Below, in pieces: positions 12,146-18,224 of a stretch of 18,224 nt of DNA. The position numbers and the translations under genes are program-made. A model generated the notes under the pieces. The model ran no database searches, was not told where the DNA came from, and saw only the letters and a list, made by a program, of their open reading frames with translations. The stretch is taken from assembly GCA_964553705.1 (NCBI GenBank), contig CAZKKV010000019.1, positions 1 to 18,224 of the forward strand. The letters are read 5' to 3'. The DNA is from CAYXNZ01 sp964553705 (lineage in GTDB: Bacteria; Patescibacteriota; Patescibacteriia; Patescibacteriales; GWC2-42-12). Each line of letters begins with the position of its first letter. The stretch's first letter is position 1.

Positions 12146-13366
12146 TTAATTTAAAATTATTTTGTTGTTTTTACAAATATCTGCATAAACTTTCACGCTT
12201 GGTCGTGCTGTACGTTTAAAAGTCTGTCGGTCAACCTCGTACAAACCGAATTTTGGCGCCCAACCCTTGTCCCATTCAAAATTGTCTAAAAGTGACCAAT
12301 AAAAGTAACCTCTAATATCAACTCCTTCTTCAATCGCCTTGTGGACATATTTCAAGTGTTCAATAATAAAATATTTTCTCTGGTTATCTTTTTTGTCTGC
12401 CAAACCGTTCTCCATAATAAATATCGGTTTTTTAAATTTACTCAAATATTTTATAGCACAATATATTCCTGCTGGATAAATATCCCACCCCATATCAGTT
12501 GTTTTTTTATTTAAATTTTTCTTAAACGGCGGATACCAAACTATACGATAATGAAAATAATAATCAAAACCAATAAAATCTATTTTGTTTTTAATTTTCT
12601 GTAAAAATAAATCATTGGCAAAATAATTTGCTAGCCAAGAAAAAAATATCTCAATCAAACACCATTTTCTAGCTGGCTCAAAATGATTTGTTAATTTAGT
12701 GATACTAACTTTGGCTTTGGGTAAATTCTTATGTATCAAATCATAAAACCCATTATGCGCTTTAACTAAATTTTTAAAAACCTTTCTAGCTTTAAAAATA
12801 TTTAATTTTTTGTTAGGTGGAAATTTTCCAACCAAATAACCGTTTGCCACATGAACCATTGGTTCGTTTAAGCTAATCCAAAAATCAACATACTCACCTA
12901 ACTCTCTGACAATCAATTTCACATAACGCAAATAATAATCAATAGTTTTTTTATTCGTCCAACCTCCCTGTTTGGCTAGCCAAATCGGATTGGTCCAATG
13001 CCAAAGCGTCAAAACGATTTTTAAATTTCTTTTTTTTATTGCCTGTAGAACTTTCCTATAATGTTCTATTTCTTTCATGTCAAAGTTTCCTTCTTCTGAC
13101 TCAATTCGCGCCCATTCTATGCTAATTCTAAAAGCGCCACAACCCAAATCTTTTACCAAATCCAAATCTTCTTCATATCTATCATATGAATCACAAGCAG
13201 AACCGCAAACAAAATCATCTGGCTCTAAATTTTTTGCCTTTAAATCTTTGATTCTTGCTTCGTTTTTCTCCCAATCGCTCCAATCGTTACGAATTCCACC
13301 TTCAATTTGATAAGCAGAGGTAGAAACACCCCATAAAAAGTCTTTGGAAAATCTAATTTCTTTCAT
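12146..13366 (-). CDS. Glycoside hydrolase family 1 beta-glycosidase
   Basis: Retaining exo-beta-glycosidase (beta-glucosidase/galactosidase-like) with a TIM barrel. The N-terminal GH1 signature is FLWGVSTSAYQIEGG (10-24). The acid/base E168 lies in NEP (167-169), the nucleophile E319 in IMENG (317-321), and sugar-site residues include Q20, H123-W124 and the DNFEWDKGW block (361-369). The 406 aa is slightly short for the family (about 440-480), and the region between 180 and 265 is reduced. There is no signal peptide or membrane segment, so it should act in the cytoplasm on imported or internal glycosides. The start at 13366 places WG at the usual distance. It is first in a minus-strand group with the EamA and ligase-like genes. 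Confidence 0.93.
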   Translation of the reverse strand: MKEIRFSKDFLWGVSTSAYQIEGGIRNDWSDWEKNEARIKDLKAKNLEPDDFVCGSACDSYDRYEEDLDLVKDLGCGAFRISIEWARIESEEGNFDMKEIEHYRKVLQAIKKRNLKIVLTLWHWTNPIWLAKQGGWTNKKTIDYYLRYVKLIVRELGEYVDFWISLNEPMVHVANGYLVGKFPPNKKLNIFKARKVFKNLVKAHNGFYDLIHKNLPKAKVSITKLTNHFEPARKWCLIEIFFSWLANYFANDLFLQKIKNKIDFIGFDYYFHYRIVWYPPFKKNLNKKTTDMGWDIYPAGIYCAIKYLSKFKKPIFIMENGLADKKDNQRKYFIIEHLKYVHKAIEEGVDIRGYFYWSLLDNFEWDKGWAPKFGLYEVDRQTFKRTARPSVKVYADICKNNKIILN

Positions 13367-13403
13367 AAAAAAACAAAATAATTTTAATTATCCTACATCT
13401 CTT

Positions 13404-13432
13404 ATTATATCATTTTAATTTTTTCTCGTCAT
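13404..13432 (-). promoter_or_regulatory. Promoter for the GH1 gene
   Basis: On the minus strand TGATATAAT, a perfect -10 with TGn extension (13412-13404), lies 17 bp from ATGACG (13432-13427). The predicted start near 13397 leaves about 30 nt of leader. It is back to back with the infB promoter, separated by about 14 bp. Confidence 0.5.
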
Positions 13433-13446
13433 ATTAGATAAAATAA

Positions 13447-13475
13447 TTGACTATTTAGCCTAATTATTGTAGTAT
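13447..13475 (+). promoter_or_regulatory. Promoter for infB-rbfA-DHH
   Basis: TTGACT (13447-13452), 17-bp spacer, TAGTAT (13470-13475). A transcript from here would have a leader of about 50 nt before the infB ATG at 13532. A TTGACA at about 13493-13498 lacks a good -10 partner. Confidence 0.45.
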
Positions 13476-13531
13476 TAGATAACGGTTTGAGATTGACATC
13501 AACCTTTTTTTATTTTTAAACGCTTATTTTT

Positions 13532-15505
13532 ATGAACGTAACTGAGCTAGCCAGAATTCTAAAGATTAGTCCAAATGAACTGCGCGAATATTTGCCTCAG
13601 ATGGGTTTTGATATTGGCAAAAAAGCAATTAAAGTTGATAATCAAACCGCTCATAAAATAATCAATCAATGGCCAGTCTTTAAAAAACAACTAGATGCAG
13701 AAAATACTGAAAATGGGTTAAATAATGAAAACGCGCAAGCAGAAGAAGAAATAATAAAAAAAGAAGTAAAAATACCGTCTTTTATAACTGTTCGAAATTT
13801 TTCTACTTTAACTGAAATACCAGTTAATAAAATTCTAGCCGAATTGATGAAGAACGGAATTTTCACTTCTTTAAATGAAAAAATTGATTTTGAAACCGCC
13901 GCCATTATTGGCGCCGATTTAAATCTGGAAATCAAATTAGACGAAGAAAGCGATAAACAAGACGAAAGTAACGATACTAATAATTTAAAAAGTGTTTTAG
14001 AAGAAACATCAGCGAAAAAATTAAAAACACGCCCACCAGTCATTGTTGTTATGGGTCATGTCGATCACGGTAAAACCAAACTCTTGGATGCTATTCGTCA
14101 AACCAATGTCGTTGACGATGAAGCTGGTGGCATTACTCAACACATCGGCGCTTACCAAATAGAAAAAAGCGGCAAACTAATTACCTTTATTGATACGCCT
14201 GGTCATGAAGCTTTTACTGCCATGAGAAAACGCGGAGCCAAAATTGCTGACATCGCCATACTGATTGTTGCAGCTGATGATGGTGTAAAACCCCAAACCG
14301 TTGAAGCTTACCGTATTATTGAAGAAACAAAAATACCGTTTGTTGTCGTCATTAACAAAATAGATAAACCAGAAGCCAATATCGACAAGACTAAACAAGA
14401 GCTATCAAATCAACTAAAAATTACACCCGAAGACTGGGGTGGTAAAATTGTTTGCGCATTAGTTTCTGCCAAGAACGGCTCTGGTATATCTGATCTACTA
14501 GATATGCTCCTTTTGACAGCCGAAATGGAAGCGGAAAAAATCAAAGCTAATCCCGACGATGTAGCTGTCGGTACCATAATTGAATCCCATATAGACAAAG
14601 GTGAGGGTCCAGTAGCAACAGTCTTAGTCCAAAACGGCACATTAAAAATCGGAGACTCTCTTTCCTTTACTGGAACATCGTACGGAAAAGTCCGTGCTCT
14701 AAAAAATTACCGCGGAGAAAATGTTTCCGAAGCTACTCCATCAACTCCGATTAAAATAATTGGTTTAAAAATAGCGCCAGAGGTCGGAGATATTCTAAAA
14801 GTCGGAATAGGAGAAAAAATCAAATTCCGAAAAGTTAAATCTGCTTTAACCGACGCTATTATAAAATTAGCCGAAGAAAAAAACGATTCCACAAAAAAAA
14901 TTAACCTTCTAATAAAAAGTGATGTTTTGGGTAGTGGCGAAGCCATAGAAGAATCATTAGCCAAGATTGACTGTCCAGAAGTAAAAATAAATGTCATCAG
15001 TAAAGGATTGGGCAACATTACTGAGGGTGATATAAATAATGCTGAATCTAATAACGCAAGGATTGTCGGCTTTAATGTAAAAATTTCACCGCAGGCCGAA
15101 GAAATGGCCAGAGATAAAAAAATTGAAATCAATCTTTACTCAGTTATCTATGAATTATTAAATGACATAAAGGCGGAAGTACAAGGAATGATTGAGCCTG
15201 AAGTCAAACGAGTTAACCTCGGCAAAATGAAAGTCTTAGCTATTTTTAAAACTGAGAAGAACAGCCAAATTGTTGGTGGAAAAATTATTGAAGGACGAAT
15301 TGAAAATAATACTTCGGTTGAAGTAATTAAAAACGATCAGATAGCGACCCATGGAAAAATCTCTAAACTACAAGCAGGCAAGCAAGACGTTGCTTCAGCT
15401 GAGATTGGACAAGAATGTGGTATCCAATTTGAAGGCGAACCAATAATCACACCAGATGATATTCTGCAAATACATAAAGAAGAAAAAGTAATCAATAAAT
15501 TATAA
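13532..15505 (+). CDS. infB: Translation initiation factor IF-2
   Basis: GTPase that delivers initiator fMet-tRNA to the 30S subunit and promotes subunit joining. The N-terminus MNVTELARILKISPNELREY is an IF2_N helical module and a second such module lies at about 82-135. The G domain shows G1 GHVDHGKT (175-182), G2 AGGITQHIGA (198-207), G3 DTPGHEAF (221-228), G4 NKID (275-278) and G5 SAK (312-314), followed by domains II, III and IV. At 657 aa it is short compared with E. coli (890 aa) because the linker between N-terminus and G domain is reduced, as in many compact genomes. There is no Shine-Dalgarno sequence. nusA, the usual neighbour upstream, is absent here. Confidence 0.98.
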   Translation: MNVTELARILKISPNELREYLPQMGFDIGKKAIKVDNQTAHKIINQWPVFKKQLDAENTENGLNNENAQAEEEIIKKEVKIPSFITVRNFSTLTEIPVNKILAELMKNGIFTSLNEKIDFETAAIIGADLNLEIKLDEESDKQDESNDTNNLKSVLEETSAKKLKTRPPVIVVMGHVDHGKTKLLDAIRQTNVVDDEAGGITQHIGAYQIEKSGKLITFIDTPGHEAFTAMRKRGAKIADIAILIVAADDGVKPQTVEAYRIIEETKIPFVVVINKIDKPEANIDKTKQELSNQLKITPEDWGGKIVCALVSAKNGSGISDLLDMLLLTAEMEAEKIKANPDDVAVGTIIESHIDKGEGPVATVLVQNGTLKIGDSLSFTGTSYGKVRALKNYRGENVSEATPSTPIKIIGLKIAPEVGDILKVGIGEKIKFRKVKSALTDAIIKLAEEKNDSTKKINLLIKSDVLGSGEAIEESLAKIDCPEVKINVISKGLGNITEGDINNAESNNARIVGFNVKISPQAEEMARDKKIEINLYSVIYELLNDIKAEVQGMIEPEVKRVNLGKMKVLAIFKTEKNSQIVGGKIIEGRIENNTSVEVIKNDQIATHGKISKLQAGKQDVASAEIGQECGIQFEGEPIITPDDILQIHKEEKVINKL

Positions 15506-15516
15506 TAATCTATAAT

Positions 15517-15867
15517 ATGTCTCATCGAATTGAAAAAATTAATGAACTACTCAAACAAGAGTTGTCTAACATTTTAAGCCGAGAGGCTTTTTTTGATAAT
15601 TGCCTCATAACGATAACTGGGGTAAAATGTTCGCCAAATTTAAATCAAGCCAAAGTAAGCATATCTGTTCTGCCAGATAAATTTTTCGGCTCAGCACTAA
15701 AAAAATTAAGACGACAATCAGGATATTTTTCAAAAAACCTTGGTGATAAAATAAAAATACGAAAAATCCCAAAATTAAACTGGGCGGCTGATGTTACTGA
15801 AAAAGAAGCAGCTGAAATTGAAAGAATTATTAACGATATAAAAAAAGAAGGAGGACTCCATGAATAA
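15517..15867 (+). CDS. rbfA: 30S ribosome-binding factor A
   Basis: Single KH-domain protein that binds immature 30S subunits and assists 16S 5'-end maturation. The 116 aa begin MSHRIEKINELLKQELSNIL, the standard RbfA N-terminal helix, and continue through LITITGVKCSPNLNQAKVSISVLP to the terminal RKIPKLNWAADVTEKEAAEIERII block. It starts 11 bp after infB, and its end overlaps the next gene by 8 bp. The infB-rbfA order is conserved widely in bacteria. Confidence 0.95.
   Translation: MSHRIEKINELLKQELSNILSREAFFDNCLITITGVKCSPNLNQAKVSISVLPDKFFGSALKKLRRQSGYFSKNLGDKIKIRKIPKLNWAADVTEKEAAEIERIINDIKKEGGLHE
15848..15854 (+). promoter_or_regulatory. Strong Shine-Dalgarno for the DHH gene, inside rbfA
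   Basis: AAGGAGG, five bases before the ATG at 15860, lies within the last codons of rbfA. It is the only near-perfect ribosome-binding site I see before any gene in the window; the others have AT-rich leaders. The 8-bp overlap means that this start must be recognised inside a translated region. Confidence 0.75.
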
Positions 15868-16813
15868 TAATCTTTTTATCAAAGCCTACAATATAATTAA
15901 ACAATCTAAAGATGTGTTGATTGTTACCCACGAAAAACCGGACGGAGACGCCGTTGCCTCTGCCTGTACTATGGCGGAAATTTTAACTTTTTTAGAAAAA
16001 AATTTTACACTATTTACCGCCGATACACCTACTGCTCAATTTAATTATTTACCGCATGTTGAAAAATTTGTTAACCATATTGATCATTTTCACTATGATC
16101 TAATTATAACACTAGACTGCGCCAATCAAAAAAGAACTACTCTGGAAAAATTTATCAGAAACAAAAAAGCCAATCAATATATTATTGAGATTGACCACCA
16201 TTTAGAAGAAAACAACTATGCCGATTTAACAATTAGGGAAGACGATGCGGCTTCTACCACGCAAATACTTTATAAATTCATCAAGACCAACAAGATTAAA
16301 ATAAATAAAAATATCGCCAACTGCATACTGACTGGTATTATAACCGATACTGCCAACTTTTTTTATCCCAATACTTCATCAGAAACGATTACTATTGCTT
16401 CAGAATTAATGGCTCGTGGAGCTAAGTTGCCACAAATTGTCGAAAAAACTTGGCGAAATAAAAGTCTAACCGCAATGAAAATATGGGGCAAAGCAATGTC
16501 TCGTTTAACAATTAATAAAAAATACAACCTCGCTTTAACAGTTTTAACAAAAGACGATCTTAGTAAAGATCTAAATGACGATGACCTCGAAGGAATTGCT
16601 GGTTTTTTAAGTAATCTACACGATGTAAAAGGATTAATACTCTTAAGAGAAGGTAAAGACGGCTGGCTAAGAGGCAGTCTACGAACAGCTGACCCAAATA
16701 TTAATATATCTAAATTAGCCCAAGCACTCGGCGGTGGTGGACATACAAAAGCAGCTGGCTTCAAAATAAAAGGAAGATTGCAAAAAACCGCCACGAGCTG
16801 GAGAGTAATTTAA
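15860..16813 (+). CDS. DHH/DHHA1 phosphoesterase, NrnA-like (nanoRNase/pAp phosphatase)
   Basis: A cytoplasmic Mn-dependent phosphoesterase expected to degrade very short RNAs and/or 3'-phosphoadenosine 5'-phosphate. Motif I THEKPDGDAVAS (23-34) provides H24, D28 and D30, motif II LDCA provides D86, motif III is DHH (112-114), and motif IV GIITDTANF provides D163. The C-terminal DHHA1 domain has the substrate-binding GGGGHTKAAGF (291-301). At 317 aa it has typical NrnA length. The infB-rbfA-nrnA order resembles that of Firmicutes. Cyclic-di-AMP hydrolysis (GdpP/DhhP-like) is a possible alternative activity. Confidence 0.9.
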   Translation: MNNNLFIKAYNIIKQSKDVLIVTHEKPDGDAVASACTMAEILTFLEKNFTLFTADTPTAQFNYLPHVEKFVNHIDHFHYDLIITLDCANQKRTTLEKFIRNKKANQYIIEIDHHLEENNYADLTIREDDAASTTQILYKFIKTNKIKINKNIANCILTGIITDTANFFYPNTSSETITIASELMARGAKLPQIVEKTWRNKSLTAMKIWGKAMSRLTINKKYNLALTVLTKDDLSKDLNDDDLEGIAGFLSNLHDVKGLILLREGKDGWLRGSLRTADPNINISKLAQALGGGGHTKAAGFKIKGRLQKTATSWRVI

Positions 16814-16842
16814 TTGACTTTTTACCAAATAAAATTTAAAAT
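16814..16842 (+). promoter_or_regulatory. Promoter for clpP
   Basis: TTGACT (16814-16819), 17-bp spacer, TAAAAT (16837-16842), each one mismatch from consensus. It starts at the base right after the stop codon of the DHH gene. The predicted transcript has a ~50-nt leader, making clpP at least partly independent of the infB operon. Confidence 0.6.
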
Positions 16843-16899
16843 TCATTCACAACAAAAAACTTTTTACTTTTTAACTTTATAAATTTTTAACTAAAAAAT

Positions 16900-17478
16900 A
16901 TGCCTTTAATACCAACAGTCATTGAAAAATCAGGTCAAATTGAACGGGCCTATGACATATATTCACGCCTATTAAAAGATCGAATAATTTTTCTTGGCGA
17001 ACCGATTTCTGACCATGTGGCCAATATTATTATCGCCCAATTTTTATTTCTAGACGCGGAAGTTAAGGAAAAAGACATTAAATTCTACATTAACACTCCT
17101 GGTGGTTCCGTAACAGCCGGCATGGCCATCTACGATACTATGCAATATGTCAAAAGCGATGTCTCAACTATTTGTGTTGGCATGGCCGCTTCCATGGGAG
17201 CCACTCTTTTGGCAGCTGGAGCTAAAGGCAAAAGGTTTGTCCTGCCAAATTCGGAAATCATGATTCATCAAGTGATGGGCGGAGCCGAGGGTCAGGCGAC
17301 TGATATAAAAATTCGCGCCGAACATATTTTGAAAGTCAAAGATAAATTAAACAAAATTTTAGCCAAACATACTGGGCAAAAAGTTGCTACTATTGAAAAA
17401 GATACTGACCGCGACCGCTTCATGAGCGCCGAAGAAGCCGTCAAATATGGCATTGTTGACAAAATTATCACCAAATAA
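16900..17478 (+). CDS. clpP: ATP-dependent Clp protease proteolytic subunit
   Basis: Serine peptidase forming a double-heptamer chamber that degrades proteins fed by Clp ATPases. The 192 aa show the catalytic triad: S98 in GMAASMGA (94-101), H123 in MIHQ (121-124) and D172 in DRDRFMSAEEAVKYGIVD. The N-terminal MPLIPTVIEKSG and YINTPGGSVTAG (63-74) are also typical. There is no long propeptide. It has its own promoter and an intrinsic terminator right behind it, so it is probably monocistronic. No Clp ATPase gene (clpX) or trigger factor gene is adjacent. Confidence 0.97.
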   Translation: MPLIPTVIEKSGQIERAYDIYSRLLKDRIIFLGEPISDHVANIIIAQFLFLDAEVKEKDIKFYINTPGGSVTAGMAIYDTMQYVKSDVSTICVGMAASMGATLLAAGAKGKRFVLPNSEIMIHQVMGGAEGQATDIKIRAEHILKVKDKLNKILAKHTGQKVATIEKDTDRDRFMSAEEAVKYGIVDKIITK

Positions 17479-17491
17479 AATATTACTTCGT

Positions 17492-17524
17492 AAAAAACCT
17501 ATTACTCTCTAAAATAGGTTTTTT
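17492..17524 (+). terminator. Intrinsic terminator after clpP
   Basis: AAAAAACCTATT, a 9-base loop, then AATAGGTTTTTT: a 12-bp perfect stem ending in a T run, 14 bp past the clpP stop. The A run on the 5' arm would also allow termination on the opposite strand. Confidence 0.8.
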
Positions 17525-17856
17525 AATTACTCGCCTTGCCAAGGAAAAACTAGTAAGGATCAGCTATTTATTCAAAACTCAAAACTCACCACTCTCTTGT
17601 CAAAAGCACCTCTTTGTGTTAGGCTAAATTCAGTAATAAATTAATGAACATTTCTGTTGTGAGAAAAATCTGGTTGATTCTTTAGAAGAAGTTAATTTTA
17701 CCTTTATCTTAGTTAAAAATTTCGTGAAAATAATAAACTTATCTTCTATAAATAAAAGTAAACTAAAATAACACTGGAAATATAAAATCCAGCTGTTATT
17801 GCTGTTAATTTTAACGAGAATCTAACCAAACCTCCCATAGCAGAATAAATAATCTT
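17525..17856 (+). other. Long non-coding leader region upstream of rny
   Basis: About 330 bp without a credible ORF. It holds a short AAACTC direct repeat (17569-17587) and a weak promoter candidate, TTGTCA with a 17-bp spacer and TGT-TAGGCT (about 17598-17626). Near the 3' end are a hairpin at 17767-17800 and a small palindrome GTTAATTTTAAC (17803-17814). No tRNA or known riboswitch is recognised. The longest ATG-initiated reading frame I noticed has 13 codons. Confidence 0.4.
17767..17800 (+). promoter_or_regulatory. Leader hairpin upstream of rny
   Basis: AATAACACTGG pairs with CCAGCTGTTATT (one bulged base) around an 11-base AT loop. No T run follows, so it is not a terminator. It would sit about 55 nt before the RNase Y start codon, where it could affect mRNA stability or translation, perhaps by autoregulation, though that is speculation. 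Confidence 0.4.
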
Positions 17857-18224
17857 ATGGAATATTTATTTTTCAGTATTCTAGCTGTTGGTGGTTTTTT
17901 TGCTGGTTATTGGCTTCGCAAGAAAAGAGCTCTGAGTCAAGTTCATAGCGCTGAAGCCAAAGCAGAAAAAATATTATCAGAAACCAAAACCAAACAAAAA
18001 GAACTTCTTCTTCAAGCTCAGGACAAAGCTTTAAAAATTATCGAGGAAGCTAAAAAAGACGAAGAAAGAAGGAGACAAGAAATTAGCAATTTTCAATCCA
18101 GACTGGAAAAAAGAGAAAATACTTTTTCTCAAAAATTACTAGAGCTTCAAGACAAACAACAACAACTCTATGACAAGGTCAGCCGAGTAGAAGAAGTAAA
18201 AGAAAAAATTAATCAGATAAAAGA
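17857..18224 (+). CDS. rny: Ribonuclease Y, N-terminal part (cut by window edge)
   Basis: Membrane-anchored endoribonuclease that starts mRNA decay. Only the first 122 codons are present. They give the typical N-terminus: a single membrane helix (about 3-20, YLFFSILAVGGFFAGYW), a basic stop-transfer KKR, then a long charged coiled coil rich in Lys, Glu and Gln (about 30-122), including QAQDKALKIIEEAKKDEERR and RLEKRE. The KH and HD catalytic domains lie beyond the window, so identity rests on the N-terminal architecture. The ATG at 17857 has no Shine-Dalgarno sequence. A coiled-coil protein of another kind is a less likely alternative. Confidence 0.8.
   Translation, partial: MEYLFFSILAVGGFFAGYWLRKKRALSQVHSAEAKAEKILSETKTKQKELLLQAQDKALKIIEEAKKDEERRRQEISNFQSRLEKRENTFSQKLLELQDKQQQLYDKVSRVEEVKEKINQIK

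Noticed and set aside
13666..15132. Minus-strand ORFs opposite infB
   Set aside because: They are antisense shadows of the infB coding sequence; their products are serine/phenylalanine-rich and show no domain.

Overview
The window looks like chromosomal DNA from an uncultured ultra-small bacterium of the Candidate Phyla Radiation (Patescibacteria). The evidence is the strong A+T bias, compact housekeeping genes, a short IF-2, AT-rich leaders that mostly lack Shine-Dalgarno sequences, many dispersed intergenic repeats, and genes typical of that group (PilT, a PH-domain membrane protein, an O-antigen-ligase-like protein, a short GH1 glycosidase). The assignment is an inference from gene content and style. 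The standard code fits: TGA is never needed as a sense codon.

Left edge (1-431): the first ~43 bases are the 5' end of a 23S rRNA gene on the minus strand, running off the window. No 16S gene lies upstream of it here. Between it and pilT is a compact minus-strand unit: a consensus promoter, about 120 nt of structured RNA and an intrinsic terminator whose 5' arm can also pair with an upstream segment.

Minus-strand core cluster (432-6996), in transcription order: DEDDh exonuclease, ruvB, a small membrane protein, a PH-domain membrane protein, queA, rpmF, nusB, rnc, pilT. It mixes DNA repair, tRNA modification, rRNA transcription and maturation, and pilus retraction. A TGn-extended -10 promoter sits before the exonuclease, and a second promoter lies between queA and rpmF.

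Accessory segment (7000-8455): an isolated HEPN/AbiU2-like gene flanked by an intrinsic terminator, a possible gene remnant, a 13-bp perfect palindrome and tRNA-Ser(CGA), then about 320 bp of nested inverted, tandem and direct repeats.

Minus-strand envelope/carbohydrate group (8443-13366), in transcription order: GH1 beta-glycosidase, EamA transporter, O-antigen-ligase-like polytopic protein, RsuA/RluB pseudouridine synthase, a three-helix membrane protein. The ligase and pseudouridine synthase genes appear to contain dispersed repeats inserted in frame.

Plus-strand group (13447-18224): infB, rbfA, a DHH/DHHA1 phosphoesterase, clpP with its own promoter and terminator, then the start of rny, truncated by the window edge. 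These genes handle translation initiation, 30S maturation, nanoRNA/pAp turnover, proteolysis and mRNA decay. Divergent promoters at about 13404-13475 separate this group from the minus-strand GH1 gene.
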